Positions 35,786-43,803 of a stretch of DNA of 64,000 nt are shown here, piece by piece (the first letter of the stretch is position 1; each line of letters starts with the position of its first letter). Below the pieces are notes generated by a model. The model was not told where the DNA came from. It searched no databases and was given only the letters and a program-made list of their open reading frames with translations. The DNA comes from Nitrososphaerota archaeon (lineage in GTDB: Archaea > Thermoproteota > Nitrososphaeria > Nitrososphaerales > UBA57): positions 83,004 to 147,003 of the forward strand of contig JACPSZ010000001.1 of the NCBI GenBank assembly GCA_024860875.1, given 5' to 3'. Both the position numbers and the translations under genes were made by a program.

Positions 35786-35795
35786 ACTATATATA
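35786..35795 (-). promoter_or_regulatory. TATA box of the integrase gene
   Basis: CTATATATAG, about 20-30 bp upstream of ATG 35766 on the minus strand, inside the element. The box is palindromic. Confidence 0.6.
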
Positions 35796-35822
35796 GTTAG
35801 ATAATTCATTGGCATAAAGTAG

Positions 35823-38044
35823 TCATTCTGTATCGATGAACTCGCTTGCCTGAGGAGGTTCTGGCGAGAGGCCCTTCCTCTTCCTGATGTCAGTTATCAG
35901 CGTGGGTAATATTGATGCTGGAACCTGAGACCAAGCCTTGAAGTGAGTGTTCCACAGGGCCTTGCCTGCAGTCGCACCTCTCATGATTTCAGAAAGGTCG
36001 AAGGTTTCTGATGCTGGAACTTCTCCTTCTACAATCGTCACGATTTCCTTTTGCTCAACGTTCAGCATCTTTCCTCTTTTGGACGATATTACGCTTGCAA
36101 TTGCACCTATCTGCTCGGCTGGACATTTGACTTCTATGCCAAGCATCGGCTCGAGGAGTGTTGGTTGTGCAGAAAGCATAGCACCAAGAATGCCCCTCCT
36201 TGAGGCTGGCATCAGCTGCGCGTATGTTCTGTGAGCGGGGTCTTCGTGAGGAACATAATGATGCAGAATTACTTTGACCCCCCTGCAGTATTCGCGGGAC
36301 AGCGGCCCTTCTTCCATAACGTCCTCAAAGCCAGATCTTATGGAATCCATTGACTCCTGGAGGTACTGTACACCTTTTGTGGCGTCTAGCAGGATGTTTC
36401 CTTTGTTGTCGATTGTAACGACGCTCTTGGCTTCGTCAGAATCCCATCCCAAATCTCTTAGCGTCTTTGCAAGCTGCTTCTTATCCGTGTTTTCGTTGAT
36501 CTGACCCGTTCTGATCAATTCGACTATGTTGTCTGGCAATGCTTCTACGCGCATGAATATCTTGTTGTGCCTGTTCGGAGACTTTGACATTATTGGACCA
36601 GCCCTTCCCCTTATGGTCTCCCTGTAGTTGATTAATGGCCGTGAAGTGACAATCTCTAGTCCTGCTTGCTGTATGAGCGTCGTAGCTATTTCTAAATGCA
36701 AAACTCCCATGCCTGAAAGGAGCATTTCTCCAGATTCTTCATCGATTTTTACTACAAGATTAGGGTCTTCGATGCTAAGCTTTCGTAATTCTTCAACGAG
36801 CTTTGGAAGCTCCTTTGGATGCTTCGACTCTATAGCGATTGTGACTACTGGCTCTGAAACGTACTTTATTGCTTCGAAGGAAGCTACGTCTTTGATCGTG
36901 GAGATGGTCTCTCCTGATCTTGCATATTCTAAGCCGAGAAGTGCGGGGATGTTCCCTGCTGACATCGTGCCAATAATTTCCCTAAACGGCCCCATGTACA
37001 TGTTTACAGACTGAATTCTTCCCTCCCTCTTTGCGCCGAGCAAGTAAACTGTATCGCCATCACGTACAGTTCCAGAGTATAATCGTCCTGTGGCGACAAC
37101 GCCTGCCTGAGGGTCAACAACTACATTTGTAACCATCATGACTATGGGCCCTTTTTCGTCGCATGCAAGAAGAGCCTTACCAACATCACTATTCAAATCG
37201 CCTTTCCAGATTTTTGGAATTCTGTAAGGCTGTGCAACATGGGGAGGAGGATGGTGTTTGACGACCATGCCGAGAACCGCTTCGTGTAGCGGAGATTTTT
37301 CCGACAGTTCCTTTACTCCGTCTTCGGTGTAAGCCTTGTATATGTCAGAAAATTTAACGCCTGTCTTCCGTGCCATGTCAAAGTTGAAGCCCCAGCGGTC
37401 TTTTGCAGAACCAAATGAAACTGTACTACTTTGAATGCTTACCTTCCACTTTTCCTTGTACTCTGGCTCTGCATAAGCATCGATAAGGTTGTTAAAATCG
37501 CTGACAATATCTGCCAGCCATGCTTGCATTTTGTCCGCGGTAAGCCTCAGCTCCTTCACGAGACGGTCGATCTTGTTGATGTAGAGAACTGGTCTAACTC
37601 TCTCTTCAAGTGCTTGCCTGGTTACAGTCTCTGTTTGCGTCATTATACCTTCTACAGCATCCGAAACTACTACAGCACCATCAATGGCCCTGAGACTTCT
37701 GGTAACTCTACCTGTAAAATCTATGTGCCCGGGGGTATCGATCATGTTGATGACGTACGGTTTTCCCTCCTGTTCGTAGTATAGAGTAACATTAGCAGCT
37801 TTGATGGTCATCTGGCGCTGCTGTTCAAGTGGCATAAAGTCTAGAGCAAGGGCTTGACCAGCGATTGAGGGGCTTAGCATGCCGCAGGCAGCCAAAAGGC
37901 TGTCGCTCATCGTAGTCTATTCGGCTGAGAGAGGTTTCTCACTCAGTTTCCGTGATCTACGTGAGCTATGACCCCAAAGTTCCTGATCTGGTTCTTATTC
38001 CCTACGACCTTCATTACTTCTGTCGTTGACTTGTACTTTGGCAA
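35823..38044 (-). CDS. fusA: Elongation factor 2 (aEF-2), gene interrupted by a 29-nt candidate intron
   Basis: Ribosomal translocase GTPase. Exon 1 is complement 37948-38044 from TTG, exon 2 complement 35823-37918; joined they give 2193 nt and 730 aa, the normal archaeal size. Exon 1 encodes MPKYKSTTEV through AHVDHG, and exon 2 continues KTTMSDSLLAA. The junction rebuilds the P-loop Gly-Lys-Thr-Thr. Further G-domain motifs are DTPGHIDF and NKIDR. The plain frame from ATG 37910 alone would lack the P-loop and could not bind GTP. Unspliced RNA would stop after 33 residues (…DHGN-TGA). The last codons carry the attachment site of the integrated element. Confidence 0.93.
35825..35837. repeat. 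Right attachment repeat at the EF-2 3' end
   Basis: ATTCTGTATCGAT on the plus strand is Ile-Asp-Thr-Glu plus the first stop base of EF-2 on the minus strand. Bases beyond it towards the element (stop TGA and downstream) come from the element and re-create the gene end. Confidence 0.85.
37919..37947 (-). other. Candidate BHB-type intron in the EF-2 mRNA (29 nt)
   Basis: 5' to 3' on the minus strand: one A, 9-nt arm CTGAGTGAG, loop AAAC, 9-nt arm CTCTCTCAG (one U-U mismatch), then CCGAAT. Exon CGG (37952-37950) pairs with intron CCG; bulge AA|A on the 5' side and AT|A on the 3' side; outer exon helix CGTAG-TC with GA-CTACG, one A bulged. Cuts after the second bulge base give exactly the frame-restoring splice. 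A shift by one base (37918-37946) gives the same product. Confidence 0.85.
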
Positions 38045-38084
38045 CCTTTACACCCGTTGTTATGCCTCTGCAATTCTAGAACTT

Positions 38085-38097
38085 GCTATATATCTTT
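38085..38097 (-). promoter_or_regulatory. TATA box of the EF-2 gene
   Basis: AAAGATATATAGC about 45 bp upstream of TTG 38044 on the minus strand. Transcription from about 25 bp downstream leaves a leader of about 20 nt containing AAAGG just before TTG. Confidence 0.6.
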
Positions 38098-38155
38098 ACT
38101 TCGCTCAATAGCAGAAAGGTATTAACACGCATAGCTCAAGACCCAGAAGACCTTG

Positions 38156-38731
38156 ATGGGTGACAGCAAGAAAGTCGTCGTCGTGGGAATTCCTGGCGTT
38201 GGCAAGACTACGGTAGTGACAAAACTTGAGGAAATGCTGAAAGCTGCAAAGATAAGGACAGAGCAGGTCGTGTTTGGCACTGTAATGTTTGAGGAAGCGC
38301 AGAAGATGGGCGTAAAGAGCAGAGATGATATGAGGAAACTTGATGTTAAAACTCAGAAAAAATTGCAAATCAATGCTGCTTCTGCAATAGCAAAGAAGAG
38401 CGCCCCAATTGTATTAATCGACACACATCTATTCATCAGCACAAAAGAGGGGTATATGCCTGGCCTCCCAAACGATATTCTGAAGGCACTCTCTCCTACA
38501 AACCTTGTGCTTATCGAAGCAAGCCCTCATGATATTATCTCGCGGCGACAAAACGACCCTACTAGAGCAAGAGATGTTGCAAGGCAAGAAGTTATCGAGA
38601 GAGAATTATTGATTGCGAAGGCCATGCTCTCAGCTTCAGCAGTGGTTGCTGGTGCTGCGATAAAGATGGTTACGAATGCCGATGGCAAGGCTGACGAGTG
38701 TGCAAGGGAATTATTTGAAGCGTTAAAGTAG
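38156..38731 (+). CDS. adkA: Adenylate kinase, archaeal type
   Basis: 191 aa from ATG 38156 (the preceding TTG 38153 is less likely). Walker A GIPGVGKTT lies near residue 12; IDTHLFIST and the lid Arg residues in SRRQNDPTRARD follow. It interconverts ATP, AMP and ADP. Cmk begins 13 bp downstream and cbf5 then overlaps, the classic archaeal adk-cmk-cbf5 cluster. Divergent from EF-2. Confidence 0.92.
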   Translation: MGDSKKVVVVGIPGVGKTTVVTKLEEMLKAAKIRTEQVVFGTVMFEEAQKMGVKSRDDMRKLDVKTQKKLQINAASAIAKKSAPIVLIDTHLFISTKEGYMPGLPNDILKALSPTNLVLIEASPHDIISRRQNDPTRARDVARQEVIERELLIAKAMLSASAVVAGAAIKMVTNADGKADECARELFEALK

Positions 38732-38743
38732 GCAGATGGAAGT

Positions 38744-39310
38744 TTGAAGAAGAAACTCAGTATCATCATATCGGGAATGCCAGCGGTAGGCAAGACGACT
38801 CTAGCCAGAGCCGTATGCGACGTGTTCGGATTGGAATATTATTCTGGAGGGGACGCATTGAAAGACCTTGCAGAGGAGGAGGGCTACAAAGTGGGAGATG
38901 ATGAATGGTGGGATACTGACGATGGGCTGAAGTTTCTTGCGTTAAGGAAGAAGAACCCAAAGTTTGACAGGAAGGTTGATGCCAAATTAATCAAAAAAAT
39001 CAAAGAAGGAGGCGTGGTTGTGACAAGCTATCCACTTGCATGGCTATGCGACGATGTATTGAAGATATGGCTGAAGGCCTCTGCAGAGAATAGAGCTAGA
39101 AGGATGTCCAAGAGAGACAAGATTGGATATGAAGAATCTTTGAAAGTTGTTAAAATGAGAGATAAGGAGAATTCCTCTCTTTACAATAGGCTGTATGGAA
39201 TAAAATTTGGAGAAGACCTTTCAGTATTTGATTTCGTAATTTCTACTGATAGATTACCAAGCGGGAAGGTGAGGGAGATTGTGTTCACGATAGTGAGGCA
39301 GCTTGTCTAG
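38744..39310 (+). CDS. cmk: Cytidylate kinase, archaeal type
   Basis: 188 aa from TTG 38744. Walker A GMPAVGKTTLA at residue 11, followed by YYSGGDALKDLA and a lid with RARRMSKRD. It phosphorylates CMP and dCMP. It sits between adkA and cbf5, overlapping cbf5 by 8 nt. Confidence 0.9.
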   Translation: MKKKLSIIISGMPAVGKTTLARAVCDVFGLEYYSGGDALKDLAEEEGYKVGDDEWWDTDDGLKFLALRKKNPKFDRKVDAKLIKKIKEGGVVVTSYPLAWLCDDVLKIWLKASAENRARRMSKRDKIGYEESLKVVKMRDKENSSLYNRLYGIKFGEDLSVFDFVISTDRLPSGKVREIVFTIVRQLV

Positions 39311-40301
39311 CACTCAACTCATAGAGATCGCGCAGGAGGAAACTGATCCAAAATATGGCTGCGCGCCCGAAAGTCGAAACATAAAACGGATTTTGGATTA
39401 TGGGTTGATACCTCTCGACAAGACTGAAGGGCCAACGAGCCACGAAGTTGTTGCGTGGGTAAGGAGAGTCCTGAAGGTAAAGAAGGCCGGGCACAGCGGT
39501 ACTCTAGATCCTCCCGCAACAGGTTTACTTCCAATAGGTTTAGGGGAAGCCACTAAAGCTCTTTCCGTATTATTGCTAGGGCCAAAGGAGTATGTCGCCG
39601 TTGCTAGATTACATGATCCTGTTGACGATGCTAGCCTGAAGAGGGTTATCAAAGAATTCACGGGTGAGATATTTCAAAGGCCTCCTCAAAGATCCTCTGT
39701 AAAGAGGGTTACAAGGACAAGGACTATCTATGAACTTGAGGTTCTGGAGCAGCAGGGAAGGCTACTCATCTTAAGGGTCAACTGCGAGTCTGGGACATAT
39801 GTTAGGAAACTTGTCTACGACATTGGTGAGGTCTTTGGTTGCGGGGCAACTATGGTAGAGCTAAGGAGGACGAAGGTCAGCAACCTCAGCGAGAAAGAAG
39901 GTTTTGTTAGACTGCACGAACTTGCGGATGCCTGTTATGACTATGAAAAGGGAGATGATAGCAAGCTGAAGAAGATGATACTGCCTATAGAATACGGCAT
40001 GAAGACCATTCCAAGCATCGTAATTAGGGATTCGGCAGTTGAGGCAATATGCAATGGGGCGAAGCTTGCAATACCGGGGATTTTGAAGATTTCAGGCAAT
40101 ATTGCGAAAGGAGATGTAATTGGGATTTACACCCTGAAGGGTGAGATTGTTGCTCTTGCCCAAGCCTCTATGAATTCTGCAGAAATAAAATCGCAGAAGA
40201 AGGGAATAGCCGCAGAACCTAATAGAGTGATAATGAAGCAGGGTACGTACCCAAAGATGTGGAAGAGCAAGCCCAAGGAAGAAGTCTCTGAATTAAAGTA
40301 G
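39303..40301 (+). CDS. cbf5: Cbf5, archaeal H/ACA RNP pseudouridine synthase
   Basis: 332 aa from TTG 39303. TruB-family catalytic loop GHSGTLDPPATG with the catalytic Asp (near residue 66), then SGTYVRKLV and a C-terminal PUA domain (about 235-315). It pseudouridylates rRNA with H/ACA guides and acts on tRNA position 55. In several crenarchaea this gene contains a BHB intron; here it is uninterrupted, in contrast to EF-2 nearby. Confidence 0.94.
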   Translation: MSSTQLIEIAQEETDPKYGCAPESRNIKRILDYGLIPLDKTEGPTSHEVVAWVRRVLKVKKAGHSGTLDPPATGLLPIGLGEATKALSVLLLGPKEYVAVARLHDPVDDASLKRVIKEFTGEIFQRPPQRSSVKRVTRTRTIYELEVLEQQGRLLILRVNCESGTYVRKLVYDIGEVFGCGATMVELRRTKVSNLSEKEGFVRLHELADACYDYEKGDDSKLKKMILPIEYGMKTIPSIVIRDSAVEAICNGAKLAIPGILKISGNIAKGDVIGIYTLKGEIVALAQASMNSAEIKSQKKGIAAEPNRVIMKQGTYPKMWKSKPKEEVSELK

Positions 40302-40980
40302 CATTAAACACAAGTTTTGGTTTAGAGTTATCTATTGAGCGTAACGAATTCCCTTGAGTCCTTACCGCTACCCTGATCTTGAGTTGAACTTCGACTTTCC
40401 AAATTTCAGCACTAACCAAAATTTTTAGATGCTCGAATAGACCATCTTACCCTCCGATTTTTTGTCTCTGTATGTAAGCCCTCTAGCACCCATCTTATCC
40501 AATAACCTGCTTCCCTCCGTTTCTTTTACTTCATATTGAAACGTCGTTTTGGAAGACCTTTATGGACTGAAGAGTCTTCATTTTTGTTGATGGACATCCC
40601 CATGATAAGCTCTAGAATGAGCTCTGTCCAACTTGCGTTTGCGTTGCTTCTTAGTACTATTCATGTTTAACCACTACCTCAGTTGATCTTGATCGTATTA
40701 GGTTTTTCTAAGACCATACAATGAAGCTGAGATTTAAACTGACCAGCGTATCTGTCAAGACTCTTAGAAGGTAGGGTATGCATATTTGTCTGGATATGAA
40801 GGCGTACAATATCCGGAATGATACTATTTGGGGGAGGGGCACCATAACCCGCCTCTAGCTGGCGTACTCAAACCAATTAATGGACCAAACCCTAGTTCGA
40901 TCGAGTAGCTCAGACCCTTAAATTAAAAAGACATGACGATGTAAGCATTTTATAATCTAGTGTTCTTAGAACGTCTGAAT
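40302..40980. other. Long intergenic region, no gene recognised
   Basis: About 680 bp. On the minus strand a 28-codon frame near 40671-40585 begins MNSTKKQRKRKLDRAHSR and is followed by further short open pieces in shifted frames, which could be a decayed gene. No RNA gene was seen. A TATA-like TTTATAATC near 40949-40957 serves the next gene. Confidence 0.4.
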
Positions 40981-41223
40981 ATGGCCAAGGCTGAGCAGAT
41001 AACCACGGACAGGAAGACGATGAGAGAGATACTCAGATTTATGGAGGAGGCCGTTAAAGAAGGCCTCAATAGAAAAGAGATAATGAGCCAGATAGACCTA
41101 ATGCTCGATATAGGAGCACAGAGAAACATTAAGCGGAGCGAGAAGGAGATAAGGCAAGGCAAAGCTAAGAATTTCAAGAGCGCTGAAGAAGCAATAGAGT
41201 GGCTGCATTCAGAAGAAGAATAG
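40981..41223 (+). CDS. Antitoxin-like protein of a toxin-antitoxin pair
   Basis: 80 aa from ATG 40981; a TATA-like TTTATAATC about 25 bp upstream favours this over GTG 40960. Helical and charged throughout, with the tail KSAEEAIEWLHSEEE typical of RelB/ParD-like antitoxins that wrap their toxin. A broken RelE-like toxin gene follows. Confidence 0.6.
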   Translation: MAKAEQITTDRKTMREILRFMEEAVKEGLNRKEIMSQIDLMLDIGAQRNIKRSEKEIRQGKAKNFKSAEEAIEWLHSEEE

Positions 41224-41277
41224 TACTCTTAAGCCCCAAGGTCGAAGGGGAAGCCGATAGGATTGCCTTGGATTCTC

Positions 41278-41516
41278 ATGCTGACGCCGACATATAGAAG
41301 GGGGTACAAGAACCTTAGCAGCGATCTTCAGAGAAAGGTGGAGCGAGTTCTCAGGGAGTTCGCAGTCCGAGATCCCCGCTCACTAGGAGTAGGGCAGGCA
41401 AATGGAAAGGAGTTTTCACTTACGAAATAGGTACGGGATACAGACTCTTCCACAAGGTAATTTTCGAACAGAGAACAATACAGGTGTTACATGTCGGAGG
41501 TCATGAGCTATACTGA
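41278..41516 (+). pseudogene. RelE/ParE-like toxin gene with a frameshift
   Basis: Frame 1 from ATG 41278 reads LTPTYRRGYKNLSSDLQRKV...DPRSLGV and then runs to TAG. A shift at about 41391-41405 restores GKWKGVFTYEIGTGYRLFHK...IQVLHVGGHELY up to TGA 41514. Together they form a normal RelE-superfamily toxin (ribosome-dependent mRNA interferase or gyrase poison). Decay or a sequencing indel are both possible. Confidence 0.7.
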
Positions 41517-41626
41517 AAGATTGGCTAAAAAAGGGGGAAAGGCAGGTTGGACAAGTCAACCCTACCCTTTTGAATTAATTATTCCTGAGCCAATACTTAT
41601 CAGAAAATGAGAATCTCGCTGTTGCT

Positions 41627-41701
41627 GGGCCAGTAGTTTAGCTTGGTTAGGACATCGCTCTCACACAGCGAAGGTCGGTGGTTTAAGTCCGCCCTGACCC
41701 C
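41627..41701 (+). tRNA. tRNA-Val(CAC), slightly atypical
   Basis: GGGCCAG/CTGACCC acceptor with one C-A mismatch at 4-69, D arm GTTT-loop-GGAC with GG, anticodon stem TCGCT/AGCGA with loop CTCACAC (anticodon CAC), T arm GGTGG-TTTAAGT-CCGCC. The base after the acceptor is C, where A is expected for valine tRNA. No intron. Either functional with unusual features or a decaying copy. Confidence 0.7.
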
Positions 41702-41786
41702 TTTCAGTAACTATTCCGCTTAGTGCGCGACCTCGTATATCTCGAATCCTTAAAAGATGGATTACGTGGTCTGATTTGTGCCGGGG

Positions 41787-41832
41787 CAGTAAAAACCACT
41801 GCCGGAAAGGGATAGTAAGCCCTTGACAACGG
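41787..41832 (+). other. Non-canonical tRNA-Ser intron between acceptor and D arm
   Basis: 46 nt with two hairpins: CAGT/ACTG (extended by CCGG/CCGG around a GG bulge) and AAGGG/CCCTT. Owing to the GG repeats the cuts may fall anywhere between nucleotides 5 and 8 of the tRNA. It may be one intron or two consecutive ones. Confidence 0.7.
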
Positions 41833-41863
41833 TCGCCTAGCCTGGTAGGGCGCAGGCCTGGAA

Positions 41864-41878
41864 ACTTCCACGCTTGTA
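41864..41878 (+). other. Canonical-position (37/38) intron of tRNA-Ser
   Basis: 15 nt following A37, before A38. Exon CTGG pairs imperfectly with intron CTTG (one U-U mismatch) next to a TA|A bulge: a relaxed bulge-helix-loop. Confidence 0.7.
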
Positions 41879-41986
41879 AGCCTGTGGCCCGCAAGGGCCT
41901 CGTGGGTTCAAATCCCACCCCCGGCGTTCAATTTCGGAAACGACAATATTTCATATAAACCATTGATCCTAACCTCTGGCAGTCAA

Positions 41987-43531
41987 ATGACGCTACTCCA
42001 CTTGGGATTCATAGATAAAAAGAAGTTTGAAGTCGACGCCGATCAAATTGTCACGGGTAGGACTTGCGTAATTGGATCTTCTGGGAGTGGGAAATCTTAC
42101 GCTGTCGGAGTAATCTGCGAAGAACTCTGCAAGAACCACATCCCGTTTGCCATGATCGACACTGAGGGAGAATACTCTGGATTAAAGGAGAAGTATGAAG
42201 CGATATGGATAGGTGAAGAGGAGCAATGCGACCTAAAATGGAGCACTCTCGACCTTGATGAGCTTGCAAGGCAATCATTGTATAGTCCTCCTCTAATTCT
42301 CGATCTATCAGACGTTAGCAATCCGAAGGAGAAGGTAGGAAAATTATTGACGGGAATCTATGCGGAGATTTCGAAGCAGAGAGTTCCATATCTTATTGTC
42401 CTTGAGGAGGCAGACAGGTTCATCCCTCAGTCTGGCGATAAACTCCAGATTTTTAATGAAATTGCGAGGAGGGGGCGCAAGAGAGGCCTGGGTTTGATGC
42501 TCTGCACGCAAAGGCCCTCATTAGTAGACAAAAACGTGCTCAGCCAGTGCGGTAATCAGGTAATCGGGAAACTTGTCATAAGGAACGATTTGCAGTCGGT
42601 CGCGCATTTCTTTCAGGGCAGAACCCTTCCTAAACAATTGACCACGCTTTCGGCAGGGAAGTTCTACACCATGGGTGCACTATCACCAGTTCCATCTCTC
42701 ATAAAGATAAGGAAGAAGATAACAAAGCACGGAGGGATAACGCCGAAACTAGCAAAAAGAATAGTCAAGCCTTCCGCAGAGATTATTGCTAGGCTTCGCG
42801 GCATCAAAGCTCCAGTTCCTGAAACTCTTGGATTGGCTCCGACAATTGCACCGAACGATGTCCCCCTCTTGATCAAAAGGCAGAAGAGCTTCGTTCTTTT
42901 CGGGAAAGAGGAGATAGTTACCAAGGTAAATCTGCTCTATCGACCTCTGATCGAGGTTGCGGTCAGGATAAGGAAAGGAACGCTGAGAAAGAAGTATGAA
43001 ACCATGTCTTTTGTGCTGGACGGAATAACGGGGAAGTTTGCAGAGTTAAGCGGCAGACTATCGCTCAGAGAAGGTTTAGAAAGATTCTTGGGCTTGGCGG
43101 AGCTTCAGGTCAGTTTATTGCGGAAACTTTACCCCAGCAAGGATTCGAGTGCTGAAGATGTTGCAAGCAAAATAGGAATTTCAGGAGGTATGGCAAGGAA
43201 GCCGCTTTCTCAATTGGAGGTTAAGAGGCTTGTAAGGTCTTCGAAGCTTGCAAGGATTAAGGTCTTTAGAAGGCTCGTCGACATTCCAAAAATAAAACTT
43301 GACGAATGGCGTCCTAAGCTTGAGCAGATTGTGCTTGCACAGGCGGAGGTTGAACTTGCAAGGATAAGGGAGAACGAGGTCAGGGATGTAGTCAAAGGGT
43401 TCATCGAAGGCTCAGACGTTGAAAGTTTCAAGCCGTTTTTGTACCCATTGTATCGTGTAGAGTTGGCATTGAAAAACAATAAAAGAACGATTTTGATTGA
43501 TGGTAGAACTGGGAACGAGGTTCAGCTTTAG
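41987..43531 (+). CDS. HerA-like ATPase (DUF87 type)
   Basis: 514 aa from ATG 41987, chosen because a TATA-like CATATAAAC at 41952-41960 gives a leaderless start; TTG 41963 is the longer option. Walker A IGSSGSGKSYAVG, DTEGEYSG, Walker B LIVLEEADRF, arginine-rich RRGRKRGLGLM and CTQRPS are typical of HerA/VirB4-type DNA-translocating ATPases. The C-terminal 200 residues contain a helical, wHTH-like part. No NurA gene is adjacent, so it is not certain to be the end-resection HerA. Confidence 0.85.
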   Translation: MTLLHLGFIDKKKFEVDADQIVTGRTCVIGSSGSGKSYAVGVICEELCKNHIPFAMIDTEGEYSGLKEKYEAIWIGEEEQCDLKWSTLDLDELARQSLYSPPLILDLSDVSNPKEKVGKLLTGIYAEISKQRVPYLIVLEEADRFIPQSGDKLQIFNEIARRGRKRGLGLMLCTQRPSLVDKNVLSQCGNQVIGKLVIRNDLQSVAHFFQGRTLPKQLTTLSAGKFYTMGALSPVPSLIKIRKKITKHGGITPKLAKRIVKPSAEIIARLRGIKAPVPETLGLAPTIAPNDVPLLIKRQKSFVLFGKEEIVTKVNLLYRPLIEVAVRIRKGTLRKKYETMSFVLDGITGKFAELSGRLSLREGLERFLGLAELQVSLLRKLYPSKDSSAEDVASKIGISGGMARKPLSQLEVKRLVRSSKLARIKVFRRLVDIPKIKLDEWRPKLEQIVLAQAEVELARIRENEVRDVVKGFIEGSDVESFKPFLYPLYRVELALKNNKRTILIDGRTGNEVQL

Positions 43532-43570
43532 AACTTTGAGTATTTCACTAAGCATAGTATGCGAACCTTT

Positions 43571-43668
43571 CTACCATCCCAAAAATCCTTCTGGGAACTT
43601 TGGATAGTTCAAGTCGTGTTGGATCAACTGCCTGCTCCACTTACCGTAAACCTCAACGATAGGAATGC
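43571..43668 (-). pseudogene. Remnant of a second geranylgeranyl reductase C-terminus
   Basis: On the minus strand this stretch reads KWSRQLIQHDLNYPKFPEGF then LGW and a stop. The intact reductase gene 600 bp away ends EQLIQHNLKYPNSPEGFVQW plus more. The upstream part of the copy is lost, with stops directly before it. Confidence 0.6.
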
Positions 43669-43803
43669 ATTATCACCGCGTGAGGCATTGACTCATAAAT
43701 CTGAAGGTGAACACATAGCATAGAGAGAAAATGGATAGCGGATTCAGATTCCAAGTCGACAACTCTTATACACAAAATTTGGAGATCGCTAAAATGGTAG
43801 CTG

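Larger units (their letters stand above)
29784..35837. mobile_element. Integrated genetic element in the 3' end of the EF-2 gene (about 6.04 kb)
   Basis: Bounded by a 13-bp direct repeat, ATTCTGTATCGAT, at 29784-29796 and 35825-35837. The inner copy lies on the last codons of EF-2 (Ile-Asp-Thr-Glu-stop). The outer copy still reads Ile-Asp-Thr-Glu-TAG on the same strand next to the moeB 3' end, as expected for the displaced native gene end. Inside are an intact tyrosine recombinase next to the EF-2 side, an HNH nuclease, a P-loop ATPase, two winged-helix proteins, zinc-ribbon proteins and small membrane proteins. The integrase gene is not split by integration, unlike SSV-type integrases. No capsid gene is recognisable, so it may be an integrated plasmid, a satellite or a degenerate provirus. 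Confidence 0.88.
41780..41926 (+). tRNA. tRNA-Ser(GGA) with two insertions (46 nt and 15 nt)
   Basis: Class II tRNA with acceptor GCCGGGG (41780-41786) and CCCCGGC (41919-41925), discriminator G (correct for serine), D arm GCCT-AGCCTGGTA-GGGC, anticodon stem CAGGC/GCCTG with anticodon GGA at 41860-41862, long variable arm GGCCC-GCAA-GGGCC, T arm GTGGG-TTCAAAT-CCCAC. Removing 46 nt between the acceptor and D arm and 15 nt after position 37 gives 86 nt. TATA-like CTTAAAAGA near 41749-41757 fits a start at 41780. Confidence 0.88.

Noticed and set aside
35823..37910. EF-2 starting at ATG 37910 (695 aa)
   Set aside because: That start omits the P-loop and the first strand of the G domain, which are encoded directly upstream in another frame after the 29-nt insertion.
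37911..37950. The EF-2 insertion as a sequencing error
   Set aside because: A 29-nt error with a 9-bp hairpin and correctly placed bulges is very unlikely; simple indel errors in this window are one base in homopolymers.
39303..40301. Intron in cbf5 as in some crenarchaea
   Set aside because: The frame is continuous through the catalytic loop and to the end of the PUA domain.
40302..40980. Possible transposase remnant in the long spacer
   Set aside because: Only short basic frames are seen, with no transposase motif or terminal repeats.
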